Positions 27,763 through 36,477 of a stretch of DNA of 64,000 nucleotides are shown here, piece by piece. Positions within the stretch are counted from its first letter, which is position 1; each line of letters starts with the position of its first letter. Origin of the DNA: Leptospira ognonensis (lineage in GTDB: Bacteria > Spirochaetota > Leptospiria > Leptospirales > Leptospiraceae); NCBI RefSeq assembly GCF_004770745.1, contig NZ_RQGD01000034.1, positions 124,001 to 188,000 of the forward strand, read 5' to 3'. The notes beneath the pieces are model-generated. The model was not told the DNA's origin, made no database searches, and saw only the letters and a list, made by a program, of their open reading frames with translations. The position numbers and the translations under genes were made by a program.

Positions 27763-29046
27763 ATGAACAATTTCGATGAATTTGATCGATTGGTCGAAAA
27801 ACAGGTAAATGCAACTTTAAAAGTTGGTAGTTTGTCCTCAGCAGTGCTGGGATTCTCAAGCGGACTGATTCTTTGGATCGGAAGTTACTTTGAAATTGCA
27901 AAACACATTGAAGTCCCGATTTTTTGGACGGTATTCGGAGGAACGTATTCCTTAATTATATTTTTTTTAGCTAAGCAGGAGAAAGTTAGAAACTATACTA
28001 AATATGCAGTGATGCTAGGATTTGTCAGCTTACCAAGTGTCATTTACTTAATTGCTTATCTTACTTTACCTGCGGGTGCGGCCACCTATATAAATGGCCC
28101 TCCAGGCTATCTATATTTTTTCTTAATCATTGTCACTGGTTTCTCATTCGACTTTAAATTGTCATTCTTATCAGGGATATTTGCGGCAGTTCAATATTCG
28201 ATAATTATATTCGTCTCTTCCGAAAACATAAGTAAACTGATTCATGTTGACCTTCTCATGCAACAGGACAATCGGTTTTTAATCTTTTATTATTTTCGAC
28301 CAATTATGATGGTAATCTCAGGTTATGCAGTCGCGACAATCGGGAATCATGTACGCTCCCTAATCTCTGAAACGATTGAAAGAGAAAGGGAAAACACCTT
28401 TATGAATAGAATTTTCGGACAATATGTTTCACCAGAAGTTCGGGAAAAGGTCATGCAAGAAAATGTAGCTATCAAAGGAGAGAAAAAAAATGTCGCAGTA
28501 TTGTTTTGTGATATTAGAGGATTTACTACCGCCTCTGAGAATAAACCGCCAGAGGAAATTGTATCCGAATTAAACGAATATTTTGATGCCATGGCAAAAG
28601 CAATCACTACAGCTAACGGAACCATCGATAAGTTTATCGGAGATGCCATCATGGCTGTGTTTGGTGGAGTGATTGGTCTGGAAAACCCTTCCGATTCGGC
28701 TCTAGACGCGGCTAGACGTATGGTCCGAAATTTGGAGGTTTTAAATAGAAAACGAATGCAGAAAGGATTACCGAAAATTCGAAACGGAATTGGACTACAC
28801 TATGGTGAAGTATATCTTGGTGCGATCGGAAGTGAAAATCGGAAAGATTACACCGTAATTGGAGATATCGTAAATACAACCTCGAGGATCGAAAGTCTTT
28901 GCAAAGAACACAAAGTGGCTCTACTCCTATCAGAGCAGTTTTATGATGAGTTACCGGATTCGCAAAAATTTGAATGTTATAAACTGGCTGAAACCTTGCT
29001 TAAGGGAAGAAAAGAAAAAACCATCCTATATGCCTTAAAAAGCTGA
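27763..29046 (+). CDS. membrane class III nucleotide cyclase
   Basis: 427-residue cyclase with about six TM helices in the first ~200 residues (integral membrane sensor, no signal peptide and little periplasmic sequence), a coiled-coil helix (SETIERERENTFMNRIF) and a class III cyclase domain (about 220-425). Metal Asp residues are in LFCDIRGFTT and DKFIGDAIM; the N-x3-R pair is in GDIVNTTSRIES. It probably makes cAMP in response to a membrane or small hydrophobic signal. It has its own upstream gap after the glnK terminator, and is the third class III cyclase in the window. Confidence 0.9.
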   Translation: MNNFDEFDRLVEKQVNATLKVGSLSSAVLGFSSGLILWIGSYFEIAKHIEVPIFWTVFGGTYSLIIFFLAKQEKVRNYTKYAVMLGFVSLPSVIYLIAYLTLPAGAATYINGPPGYLYFFLIIVTGFSFDFKLSFLSGIFAAVQYSIIIFVSSENISKLIHVDLLMQQDNRFLIFYYFRPIMMVISGYAVATIGNHVRSLISETIERERENTFMNRIFGQYVSPEVREKVMQENVAIKGEKKNVAVLFCDIRGFTTASENKPPEEIVSELNEYFDAMAKAITTANGTIDKFIGDAIMAVFGGVIGLENPSDSALDAARRMVRNLEVLNRKRMQKGLPKIRNGIGLHYGEVYLGAIGSENRKDYTVIGDIVNTTSRIESLCKEHKVALLLSEQFYDELPDSQKFECYKLAETLLKGRKEKTILYALKS

Positions 29047-29080
29047 AATTTTTTCAATAATAGAAAAAAACTAATCGACA

Positions 29081-29115
29081 TAGTTTTAAAACTACTCAAA
29101 TTAGTTTTAAAATAG
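29081..29115 (+). promoter_or_regulatory. palindromic repeat, likely TetR operator
   Basis: A perfect 14-base palindrome TAGTTTTAAAACTA (29081-29094) is followed 7 bases later by a near-repeat TAGTTTTAAAATAG (29102-29115), the second copy touching the AGGAGGA ribosome site of the hydrolase gene. The downstream gene of this operon encodes a TetR-type repressor, so the repeat is the natural candidate for its autoregulatory operator. The repressor-site pairing is inferred. Confidence 0.6.
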
Positions 29116-29123
29116 GAGGAAGG

Positions 29124-29978
29124 ATGAAACTTGCATACATTTGTTACACATTATCTCTTTTCATAATGACAGGCATTTCAGCCGAAAAAGTGAGCATCAA
29201 TGAGAAGGGTGGTCAACTTGGCTACTTGAAGATGGGAAAAGGGACGCGAACTTTGATTTTGGTTCCAGGGATTGGAGATTTAAAGGAAAATTATCTTGAT
29301 TTGGCAAACGAAATGGCAAAGGACGCGACAATTTATGCACTCGACTTGCGCGGTTTAGGTGAATCGTCTATAAAATTTGAAAGTTTTGGAGCGGATGAAA
29401 CGGGAAGCGATATAGAATTTTTCATAAAACATTTTGACCTGACAAACGTTACGATCGTATCTAATTCGATGAGTGCGGCCTCCGCAATCTATGCTGCCAC
29501 GAGACTGCCCGAACGTGTGGAAGCTATCATACTGACCGGGCCGTTTATCCGTAACAAAGAGATGGGATTTTTTTTAAAAGGTGGGATTGGTGCAATGTTT
29601 AGCGGACCTTGGGGACCAGCTATGTTTAAATCTTTTTACAAAGGTCTTTATCCTGTGAATCAGCCAAAAGATCTAGAAGAACATAGTGATAGGATTAAGA
29701 TCAATTTAAATGAAGATGGACGTATGTCGGCCGTTAGATCCATGTTTTATGCAGGCAAGCCTGAATCGGAGAAGTCGATTTCAAAATTAAAAACAAAAGT
29801 GGCAGTCATTATGGGCGATAAAGATCCAGATTTTGACGACCCTTTGCAAGAGGCCAAAGAAATTGCTGCTTTGACTAAGGGAGAATATCACATGTTCGAA
29901 AATTGCGGACACTATCCTTATAAAGAAGATCCACTGTTGTTAAAGAAGATAATCATCGAGTTATGGCAAAAAAAATAA
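29124..29978 (+). CDS. secreted alpha/beta hydrolase
   Basis: 284-residue alpha/beta-fold hydrolase with an N-terminal signal peptide (cleavage near ISA-EK, residue 20), so it is probably periplasmic or secreted. The oxyanion region LVPGIGDLKENY, the DLRGLGES turn, the nucleophile elbow SNSMSA (Ser115, an unusual variant of GxSxG), the acid region MGDKDPDF and the catalytic His in NCGHYPYKEDP are visible. The substrate is unknown; esterase or lipase activity is the general expectation. AGGAGG precedes the ATG. It overlaps the TetR gene by 16 bases, and the pair probably forms a self-regulated operon. Confidence 0.85.
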   Translation: MKLAYICYTLSLFIMTGISAEKVSINEKGGQLGYLKMGKGTRTLILVPGIGDLKENYLDLANEMAKDATIYALDLRGLGESSIKFESFGADETGSDIEFFIKHFDLTNVTIVSNSMSAASAIYAATRLPERVEAIILTGPFIRNKEMGFFLKGGIGAMFSGPWGPAMFKSFYKGLYPVNQPKDLEEHSDRIKINLNEDGRMSAVRSMFYAGKPESEKSISKLKTKVAVIMGDKDPDFDDPLQEAKEIAALTKGEYHMFENCGHYPYKEDPLLLKKIIIELWQKK

Positions 29979-30598
29979 AGTTTAAACACGGTCGACCGAA
30001 CAAGAATTCACGAATCCTCAATCGAGAAACAATCCTTGAGGCTTCGTTTGCCCTAGCAAATCAGATAGGGTATGAAAATTTATCGATGAAGCTGATTGCC
30101 GATCAATTGGAAATTCGACCGCCGTCGCTTTATAATCATATCGATGATATTGCCGTGGTTAAGATAGAAATCGCAGGAATGGCACTTAAAAAATTGGCAA
30201 GCCATTTAAAAGAAGCTGTAGAAGAGAAAACAAAAACGACAGAGGACAAACAGAAAATTTTTAGAATGCTTATTTTCGCCTACCGAGAATTTGCCAAGAG
30301 CAATAGAGGTGTCTATGCAGCTGTTCTTCCTTCGGCTGAAAAGCATGATGTCCAAATGGAGGCCTCGAAAGAAATTATCTCGATTTGCATGCAAACGATG
30401 GATCTCGGACCAGTACTTGATAGCTCAGGTGTGCATAAGATTCGAATTTTGCGTGCCAGCTTACATGGTTTTGTGAGTTTGGAAGCCGCCGAAGGATTTG
30501 GATTGCCAGAATCGGTAGAAGAAACATTTTCAATTCTCACAGATCAGTTGATTAAAATGCTACTCCCTGAAAAACCAACTAATACAACTTCTAAGTGA
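29963..30598 (+). CDS. TetR/AcrR-family repressor, WHG-type
   Basis: 211-residue transcription factor. The N-terminus is basic (KKIKFKHGRPNKNSR); the helix-turn-helix spans about residues 22-68 (ILEASFALANQIGYENLSMK, then IADQLEIRPPSLYNHI). The C-terminal domain (about 85-205) ends with ILRASLHGFVSLEAAEGFG, typical of the WHG/TetR_C_33 ligand-binding group. It probably represses its own operon with the upstream hydrolase through the palindromic repeat before that gene. The inducer is not known; in this group it is often a small hydrophobic compound. Confidence 0.88.
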   Translation: MAKKIKFKHGRPNKNSRILNRETILEASFALANQIGYENLSMKLIADQLEIRPPSLYNHIDDIAVVKIEIAGMALKKLASHLKEAVEEKTKTTEDKQKIFRMLIFAYREFAKSNRGVYAAVLPSAEKHDVQMEASKEIISICMQTMDLGPVLDSSGVHKIRILRASLHGFVSLEAAEGFGLPESVEETFSILTDQLIKMLLPEKPTNTTSK

Positions 30599-30742
30599 AT
30601 CCATTCTTAACAGTCAGGAGCTTGAAGTTTTTTCTTTTGATCGATTAAATTATGTGAGCGCTATTTCCCTTCTATAAGTAATCTCCGCAATTAGGGGAAG
30701 ACTACCATTGCCATTCATTTTACCTCTGCTAGACTAAATAGC

Positions 30743-31510
30743 ATGCCGTTATATAAATCAATCTTGAAGCTAAAAAACTTGCCATTGCATGTGGTGAGTA
30801 TTGTTGTCCTTTCCCATGCAATAAATCCACAAGGCCTTCAAATGACGTCTGGTAATGCCTCTCTGTTAGATCGAGAAACTAGAAACCATCTCTATGAGAA
30901 TGATGTTAGGAAAAAATATATTTTTGAAGATACGATTTCGGATAGGACATCATATCCTTTCCTTGAAACAAATATTAGTTTGCTGCTTGGTGATTATTCT
31001 TTTCAGGCAGTCAATCGAGACGGGATCCGGATCAGCTATTCTAAAAGAGGAGAGAATGGACAATATCATGAATGCAAAGGCGATATCTGCTTGTTACTCA
31101 CAGATCGAAATTTCCTGGCGATTTCAAATGATGTAGGCGATTGGAGCAAGGCTTCTTTTTTTAGTGAAGAGAGGTTTATGACAAAATTAGGAAACAAAGC
31201 AGCCTTTGTCGTAACAGAAAGAGCTGTTTATATGTTCAACGGTTATCTCAATGAATGGACCCGAATAGGACTTGAATCAGAATCCGTAACTGCCGTTAGC
31301 AATAAAAATGAGTTGGCTTTGATCGTCACTTCCAAAAGAGTTTTTTTCTTCCAATTACCTAGTGCTTTGGTTACTGAAATTAGTGTCTTTGCAAAGCCAA
31401 TCCGTAGATATGAAATCAGAGCTAGTACGATTGAATGTATCAGTTATGACAGAGTATTTCAATTTGACAGTCGACATGACCTTGTAACCGAAATGAGAAC
31501 AGATAGGTAG
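30743..31510 (+). CDS. unknown exported protein
   Basis: 255-residue protein I cannot place. The N-terminus (about 1-30) looks like a signal peptide with a hydrophobic core LPLHVVSIVVLSHA. The rest is beta-rich with short repeated strand patterns (DICLLLTDRNFLAIS, AAFVVTERAVYMFNGYLNEW, LALIVTSKRVFFFQL) of the kind seen in beta-propeller blades, but no blade motif is strong enough to name. It stands alone between the TetR gene and thrS, in the same direction as both. Confidence 0.6.
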   Translation: MPLYKSILKLKNLPLHVVSIVVLSHAINPQGLQMTSGNASLLDRETRNHLYENDVRKKYIFEDTISDRTSYPFLETNISLLLGDYSFQAVNRDGIRISYSKRGENGQYHECKGDICLLLTDRNFLAISNDVGDWSKASFFSEERFMTKLGNKAAFVVTERAVYMFNGYLNEWTRIGLESESVTAVSNKNELALIVTSKRVFFFQLPSALVTEISVFAKPIRRYEIRASTIECISYDRVFQFDSRHDLVTEMRTDR

Positions 31511-31574
31511 CTTATTTTCGAAAAACTCTTCTTTTCCTGGGAAAGAGATTTAGAAATTCTGTCTATTAGTATCT

Positions 31575-33488
31575 ATGGCGAACTTAAATATTACTTTACC
31601 TGATGGATCTTCCAAAACTCTAGAAAGCGGCAAATCTTTTCTAGAATTCATACAGCTGCACCTTCCTTTTTTGAAAGAGAAAGCCCTTGCCGTTACGGTC
31701 GAAAATGGCCAAATTTTAGATTTAAGTTATATCCCGACCCAAGATGTGAAAGTTAATTTTCTTACCTTTGATGACAAAGAAGGAAGAGAAGTTTTTCATC
31801 ATTCTTCCGCCCATTTACTTGGGATGGCCGTACAAAGAATCTGGCCGCACGCGCGTTTGACCGTAGGCCCCGTCATTGAGAATGGACCAGGATTTTTTTT
31901 CTATGATATCGATTTTGGAGAGACCGTGATTTCTCCAGATGACCTTCCTAAAATTGAAGCCGAAATGGCAAAAATTGTGAAAGAAGATCTACTGGTAAAT
32001 CGATGGGAACTGACTCGCGAAGAGGCGATTGAGAAATTTAAAAAAGAGAATGAACCCTATAAGGCTGAATTGATCGCAGGATTTGAATCCACAACAGTTT
32101 CCTTATATGGGCAAGGTTCTTGGTATGACCTATGTCGTGGACCTCACGTACCAAGAACTGGCCTCCTTAAATCTTTTAAATTGACAGCCATCTCAGGAGC
32201 CTATTGGAAAGGTGATTCAAAAAACCAAATGCTAACACGCATCTACGGTGTCTCCTTCCCGAATAAAAAATTATTAGATGAATATTTATTTTTGATTGAG
32301 GAAGCAAAGAAGCGCGATCATAGGAAACTTGGAAAAGAATTAGATCTTTTTAGTTTTCAAGAAGAAGCACCAGGTTTCCCTTTTTGGCATCCGAAAGGGA
32401 CAGTGCTTTGGAACACTCTCGCTTCCTACATTCGTGAGGAGTGCTTTCAGAGAGGCTATCAAGAAATCAAAACACCTGCAATTTTGAATTCATCACTCTG
32501 GAAAAGGTCTGGGCATTGGGAAAATTTTAAAGAGAATATGTATTTCACAGAAATTGATGAAGTTGATTTTGCTGTGAAACCTATGAACTGCCCTGGGTGT
32601 TCTTTGATTTATAAATACCATATGCATTCCTATCGTGAATTGCCACTGCGTTATATGGAACTAGGAACAGTCCATAGACATGAGTTATCCGGCGTATTGC
32701 ATGGACTCTTTCGTGTTCGTGCCTTTACACAAGATGATGCCCATATTTATGCTCCGCTTGATAAAGTTGAAGTGGAGGTCGAGAATATCATAGATTTTAC
32801 ATTTGATGTCTATAAGAAGTTTGGATTTAGCGAATTTAAAACTTTCATCGCTACTCGTCCAGAAAAATCACAAGGATCTGATGAAGACTGGAATATCGCC
32901 ACACAAGCGCTACATGATGCTTTGAGGAAAAAAGGTATCGAATACGGCATTAAAGAAGGAGAGGGAGCTTTTTACGGTCCAAAGATCGAATTTAATATTA
33001 AGGATTCTCTTGGAAGGCTCTGGCAATGCGGAACGGTACAAATTGATTTTTCGATGCCGAGTCGTTTTGAACTCGAATTCACTGCTTCAGATGGAAAAAA
33101 ACACGCGCCTGTAATGATCCATCGAGCGATTTATGGTTCCCTTGAGCGTTTTATTGGAATTCTCATTGAGCATTTTGAAGGCAAATTTCCTCTTTGGTTA
33201 AATCCGACCCAAATACGGATTGTTACCGTAGCAGAGACACACAATAGTTATGCGAGAGAAGTTTACGACGATTTACATTCAAAAGACTTTCGTGTAGAAA
33301 TGGACCTTCGGAACGAAAAGATTGGAGCTAAAATTAGAGATTCGATTATGAAGCGAGCCAACTATACGGTAATCGTAGGGGACAAAGAAATGGAGAGCGG
33401 TACTGTATCCATTCGTAAACTCGGCGAGGAAAAAACAGAATCGATTTCACGGGATGGTTTCCTGGCACTCCTTAAAGGTGAGCTGTAA
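31575..33488 (+). CDS. thrS: threonyl-tRNA synthetase
   Basis: 637-residue class II aminoacyl-tRNA synthetase that charges tRNA-Thr. Domains in order: N-terminal TGS (1-62), editing domain with [19 protein letters not shown] (zinc-type His) and FFYDIDFG, catalytic core (about 240-535) with KPMNCPGC (zinc Cys), [12 protein letters not shown] (motif 2) and [13 protein letters not shown] (motif 3), and the C-terminal anticodon-binding domain (540-637). It precedes infC-rpmI-rplT, as in many bacteria, separated by a 225-base leader. All catalytic motifs appear intact. Confidence 0.97.
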   Translation: MANLNITLPDGSSKTLESGKSFLEFIQLHLPFLKEKALAVTVENGQILDLSYIPTQDVKVNFLTFDDKEGREVFHHSSAHLLGMAVQRIWPHARLTVGPVIENGPGFFFYDIDFGETVISPDDLPKIEAEMAKIVKEDLLVNRWELTREEAIEKFKKENEPYKAELIAGFESTTVSLYGQGSWYDLCRGPHVPRTGLLKSFKLTAISGAYWKGDSKNQMLTRIYGVSFPNKKLLDEYLFLIEEAKKRDHRKLGKELDLFSFQEEAPGFPFWHPKGTVLWNTLASYIREECFQRGYQEIKTPAILNSSLWKRSGHWENFKENMYFTEIDEVDFAVKPMNCPGCSLIYKYHMHSYRELPLRYMELGTVHRHELSGVLHGLFRVRAFTQDDAHIYAPLDKVEVEVENIIDFTFDVYKKFGFSEFKTFIATRPEKSQGSDEDWNIATQALHDALRKKGIEYGIKEGEGAFYGPKIEFNIKDSLGRLWQCGTVQIDFSMPSRFELEFTASDGKKHAPVMIHRAIYGSLERFIGILIEHFEGKFPLWLNPTQIRIVTVAETHNSYAREVYDDLHSKDFRVEMDLRNEKIGAKIRDSIMKRANYTVIVGDKEMESGTVSIRKLGEEKTESISRDGFLALLKGEL

Positions 33489-33571
33489 AGGCGAACTTTC
33501 TGCCACAAAAAAGGCGTTTTTTAACCAAACTCTTGCCTTCCCGAGGGTTAAGTGGTAAAGGGAAAGCAATT

Positions 33572-33648
33572 GGGCGGCGGGTGGTTATCCCCACCCATAA
33601 TCGGGCGGGGATTTACGTACCCTCACCCTCCCGCGCGCTTCCCGTAAA
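33572..33648 (+). promoter_or_regulatory. GC-rich structured leader before infC
   Basis: In the 225-base gap between thrS and infC, this stretch is strikingly GC-rich for an AT-rich genome. It can fold: GGGTGG (33579-33584) pairs with CCACCC (33591-33596) over a 6-base loop, and TTTACG (33612-33617) pairs with CGTAAA (33643-33648) enclosing runs of G and C. In other bacteria the infC-rpmI-rplT mRNA has a leader bound by L20. This could be an equivalent, or an intergenic repeat element; no known L20-leader consensus could be confirmed by eye. Confidence 0.5.
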
Positions 33649-33713
33649 GAAATTTACTTGATCGCTCATATCCTGAACTGAGCATGGGAATTTAAAGAAA
33701 CTTCGGAGACTGA

Positions 33714-34271
33714 ATGCAGAAACGGCCAAACCCTAGAGGGAACCAACCCCCTGATAAATTCGCCCATATTAGAATTAATGAACAAATTACCAATGTGAAC
33801 TCCATTAGACTCGTGTCTGATGAAGGGTCTGACATTGTCACTTTGGAAGAAGCTCTACGAAGGGCCAGAGAAGCGAATCTGGATTTGGTGGAAGTCTCTG
33901 GAGATCAGGATGTTCACGTCTGTAAATTGATCGATTTTGGAAAATACAAATTCGAACTCCTGAAGAAAACAAAAGAAGCGAAAAAGAAACAACATATCGT
34001 CACAGTTAAGGAAATTAAAATCCGTCCGCGGATTGATAACCATGACTTTGAGATAAAGAAGCGTCACGCACTGGAATTCTTGAATAAAGGAGACAAGGTG
34101 AAAGTGACACTTCGATTCCGAGGCAGAGAGATGGTTCACTCTGAGATAGGAATGAATATTGTAAACCGGTTTGTCGAGGACCTAAAAGAGCACGCCTCTC
34201 CCGAAAAAATGCCGGTACACGACGGAAAAACCATAGTGGTCGTGATGAACCCAATTGGAAGCAAAACCTGA
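33714..34271 (+). CDS. infC: translation initiation factor IF-3
   Basis: 185-residue IF-3, which binds the 30S subunit, prevents premature 50S joining and proofreads the start codon. The N-domain has [16 protein letters not shown], the linker is Lys-rich ([19 protein letters not shown]), and the C-domain has [12 protein letters not shown] and [18 protein letters not shown]. Unusually for this gene, the start chosen is a plain ATG (with GGAG upstream) instead of the AUU used in many bacteria, so the AUU-based self-control may not apply. First gene of infC-rpmI-rplT. Confidence 0.96.
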   Translation: MQKRPNPRGNQPPDKFAHIRINEQITNVNSIRLVSDEGSDIVTLEEALRRAREANLDLVEVSGDQDVHVCKLIDFGKYKFELLKKTKEAKKKQHIVTVKEIKIRPRIDNHDFEIKKRHALEFLNKGDKVKVTLRFRGREMVHSEIGMNIVNRFVEDLKEHASPEKMPVHDGKTIVVVMNPIGSKT

Positions 34272-34283
34272 AGGAAAACAACT

Positions 34284-34484
34284 ATGTATAAACTAAAAAC
34301 AAACAGGGCTGCAGCGAAGCGCTTTAAGTTTACCAAAAATGGTAAAATTAAACGCGGATGTGCATTCCGACGTCATATCTTGGAGAAAAAATCTCCGAAG
34401 ATGAAACACCAAAGCCGTGGGATGCATGTCATCCACGATACTGACTATGACCGTGTAGAAAAACTTCTACCGTACGGAGGTTAG
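34284..34484 (+). CDS. rpmI: ribosomal protein L35
   Basis: 66-residue bL35 of the large ribosomal subunit: highly basic, with MYKLKTNRAAAKRFKFTKNG and the family segment RRHILEKKSPKMKHQ. It sits 12 bases after infC with a GAAGGAAAA ribosome site, and 3 bases before rplT. Standard operon order. Confidence 0.97.
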   Translation: MYKLKTNRAAAKRFKFTKNGKIKRGCAFRRHILEKKSPKMKHQSRGMHVIHDTDYDRVEKLLPYGG

Positions 34485-34487
34485 TCG

Positions 34488-34841
34488 ATGCCACGTGCCG
34501 TAAACGGAACTATCCATAAGAATCGTCGTAAGAAAGTATTAGCAAAAGCAAAAGGTTTTCGTGGTGGAAGATCTAAACTTTTCAGAACTGCTAAATCCGC
34601 TGTTATGAAAGCTGGCCAATGGGCCTACCGTGACAGAAGAAAGAAAAAGTCTGAGTTTAGAAAACTTTGGATCACTAGAATCAATGCTGCTGTTCGTGAG
34701 AACGGTATGTCTTATTCTAAGTTCATCCACGCGTTAAAAACTCATGGGATCAATCTAGACCGAAAGACTTTAGCTGACCTAGCATACAATCACAAGGAAG
34801 TTTTCAATGCCCTTGTGGAAAAAACTAAAGTAGCAAAATAA
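34488..34841 (+). CDS. rplT: ribosomal protein L20
   Basis: 117-residue bL20, a basic large-subunit assembly protein that in several bacteria also represses the infC-rpmI-rplT mRNA by binding its leader. Family wording: HKNRRKKVLAKAKGFRGGRS, AGQWAYRDRRKKKSEFRKLW and LADLAYNHKEVFNALV. A GGAGG site lies eight bases before the ATG. A strong hairpin follows 14 bases after the stop. Confidence 0.97.
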   Translation: MPRAVNGTIHKNRRKKVLAKAKGFRGGRSKLFRTAKSAVMKAGQWAYRDRRKKKSEFRKLWITRINAAVRENGMSYSKFIHALKTHGINLDRKTLADLAYNHKEVFNALVEKTKVAK

Positions 34842-34855
34842 AATTAATGCTTGAT

Positions 34856-34886
34856 TGGAATAGAATGGCTCGTCTATTCTATTCCA
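34856..34886 (+). terminator. perfect hairpin after rplT
   Basis: An 11-base perfect inverted repeat (TGGAATAGAAT / ATTCTATTCCA) with a 9-base loop lies between rplT and the coiled-coil gene. There is no T-run, so it is a weak terminator candidate, an RNA processing site or a dosage device separating ribosomal proteins from the downstream zapA group. Confidence 0.5.
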
Positions 34887-34899
34887 TCGGATCACCATC

Positions 34900-35541
34900 A
34901 TGTTGAAACTTGAAACCATTGAAGAGCTTGAAAGTAAAGTAGTCAAAGCCCTGGAGTTAATTCAGGACTTAAGGACTGAAAATAGTCGATTAGAGACAGA
35001 AAACGAGTCTCTACGAGCTGAAAACGATCAAATGAAGCTTGCGATGGAGGAAAAAGAGCGCGAATTAAAAACGCTCAAATCCCAGTTACAAGATGCTAAC
35101 AGCCAATTAGCAGAACTCAGATCAAGAGAAGAGCAGTTAGAAACCAAGGTTCATAAACTTCTTGGAAGGTTGGATGGAATCCCAAGCGGAAGTTCACCTT
35201 CGAAAGCGAGTCCCTCCGAGCCGAAAAAAGTAGAAGCTCCTCCAGAACCGGTGGCGATGCCTGTATCCAGTTTAAATTCCTCTTCCGAGGACGATGATGA
35301 AATTATCTTATTAGATGAGGACGATTCTGACTTTTCGCCAGAAGAATCCATAGAAAAAGCGCCTGTTACTCCTTCCGTTCCGAATGAAGAAATCACGATC
35401 ATCTCTGAAGAAAGTGACGTGCCAACTGTCGAACTAGACGATGAGGACGACATCATTATTGACGATGACGATGAAACGATTAGTGTCTTTGACGCTGACG
35501 ATGACGACGATTTCCTGATCATAGAAGACGATCCAAAGTAA
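34900..35541 (+). CDS. coiled-coil protein with acidic tail, next to zapA
   Basis: 213-residue protein with two parts. Residues about 3-90 form a continuous coiled coil (heptads of Leu/Glu/Lys, ending LETKVHKLLGRLDGIP). The rest is low-complexity and extremely acidic, with repeated runs such as EDDDEIILLDEDDSDF and DDEDDIIIDDDDE. I cannot name the family. The gene is one base from zapA, so it is probably co-expressed with it; a short coiled-coil cell-division protein such as ZapB is a reasonable comparison for the N-terminal part, but the acidic tail does not fit ZapB. Possibly a spirochaete-specific division or scaffold protein. Confidence 0.65.
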   Translation: MLKLETIEELESKVVKALELIQDLRTENSRLETENESLRAENDQMKLAMEEKERELKTLKSQLQDANSQLAELRSREEQLETKVHKLLGRLDGIPSGSSPSKASPSEPKKVEAPPEPVAMPVSSLNSSSEDDDEIILLDEDDSDFSPEESIEKAPVTPSVPNEEITIISEESDVPTVELDDEDDIIIDDDDETISVFDADDDDDFLIIEDDPK

Positions 35542-35542
35542 A

Positions 35543-35860
35543 ATGGCAGATTCTGCCCCTACACCGCAAAAGATCACAAAACAGATTTTTGGCGAAAGTT
35601 ATACCATAGTAGGGGAGGCATCTGCTACTTATATCAATTCCATTGCAGAATATGTTGAGGAGAGGTTAAAAGAAGTTTCCTCCTCATTGCCAAACGCTTC
35701 GAAGACAAAAGTGGCAGTTCTCTGCGCTCTGAACCTAGCAGATGAGTTGTTTCAGTTAAAAGAAAAATCACTAGAGCCCGCCGTTACAAAAGAAATTGAA
35801 GATCGAACTAAAAAAATCATCTCACTTTTAGAAGAGGGCATCATAGGTGATATTTATTGA
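35543..35860 (+). CDS. zapA: ZapA-like cell division protein
   Basis: 105-residue ZapA homologue, which bundles FtsZ filaments at the division ring. The N-terminal globular part (ITKQIFGESYTIVGEASATY, then INSIAEYVEERLKEV) matches the ZapA fold, and the C-terminal helix (LNLADELFQLKEKS) is the dimerisation coiled coil. Length is typical. It is two bases after the coiled-coil gene and its stop overlaps the TTG start of the cyclo-ligase gene, so the three form one translation unit. Confidence 0.85.
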   Translation: MADSAPTPQKITKQIFGESYTIVGEASATYINSIAEYVEERLKEVSSSLPNASKTKVAVLCALNLADELFQLKEKSLEPAVTKEIEDRTKKIISLLEEGIIGDIY

Positions 35861-36441
35861 ATCTTTTGGAGAAAAAAGATGTCCGCGCCAGATTGAAGGC
35901 ACATTTGCCCAAGCTTGCCGATCGTGAAGAATCCGAGATTAAAATTCTAAATCGCATTTACCCGTTACTCAAGGGAAATGAAAAGATCATAACCTATGTT
36001 GCAGATCAAACACTTGAAGTAGATGTACTTCCGTTGGTTGCTTCCTGCCCTCTCCCTCGTCCTGCTGCGTTCTGGGAATTCCATCACTCGGCCAAATGGT
36101 TTTTTCCCAAGATTTCTGATTCAGATGAACTCGTTTTTATTCGTCCTATTTCTTGGGAGAAGGGAAAATTTGGCATTTGGGAGCCCGTGGGCGACGATAT
36201 AATCACTCCCTCCCAGGCGGATTTGATTTTGATCCCTGGCTTGGGGTATGCGGCCAACGGAGCCCGACTCGGAAGAGGCGGTGGGTATTATGACCGTGCA
36301 CTCAGAGAAAAAGATTTAAGAGCAAAGACGGTAGGCATTACATTTTCAAAATTTTTTCCTGTCCCGGTGCAACCAGAGGAGCATGATGTCATTGTCGGCA
36401 AAGTCATTACAGAAGTCGGTATTCATACTTTTTTAGATTGA
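35857..36441 (+). CDS. 5-formyltetrahydrofolate cyclo-ligase
   Basis: 194-residue MTHFS enzyme that uses ATP to convert 5-formyl-THF to 5,10-methenyl-THF in one-carbon metabolism. The C-terminal signature LIPGLGYAANGARLGRGGGYYDRAL (positions about 125-149) holds the ATP/phosphate loop and the basic residues of the active site; FEFHHSAKW-like and FIRPISW segments also fit. The TTG start overlaps the zapA stop (TTGA). The zapA-cyclo-ligase neighbourhood is the same as E. coli zapA-ygfA, where 6S RNA lies between them; here there is no room for an RNA gene. Confidence 0.92.
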   Translation: MNLLEKKDVRARLKAHLPKLADREESEIKILNRIYPLLKGNEKIITYVADQTLEVDVLPLVASCPLPRPAAFWEFHHSAKWFFPKISDSDELVFIRPISWEKGKFGIWEPVGDDIITPSQADLILIPGLGYAANGARLGRGGGYYDRALREKDLRAKTVGITFSKFFPVPVQPEEHDVIVGKVITEVGIHTFLD

Positions 36442-36477
36442 ACCATTACGCAACTTTTCGATACTTAAAGGATTGAT

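Noticed and set aside
33507..33522. AAAAAAGGCGTTTTTT after thrS as an intrinsic terminator
   Set aside because: The stem is only six A-T pairs with no GC; too weak to call, though some attenuation is possible.
35151..35522. Ser-rich reading frame on the minus strand opposite the acidic protein
   Set aside because: It is the mirror of repeated GAC/GAT/GAA codons of the real gene; its low-complexity Ser runs are a codon artefact.
35857..35860. 6S RNA gene between zapA and the cyclo-ligase gene, as in E. coli
   Set aside because: The genes overlap by four bases; there is no room for an RNA gene.
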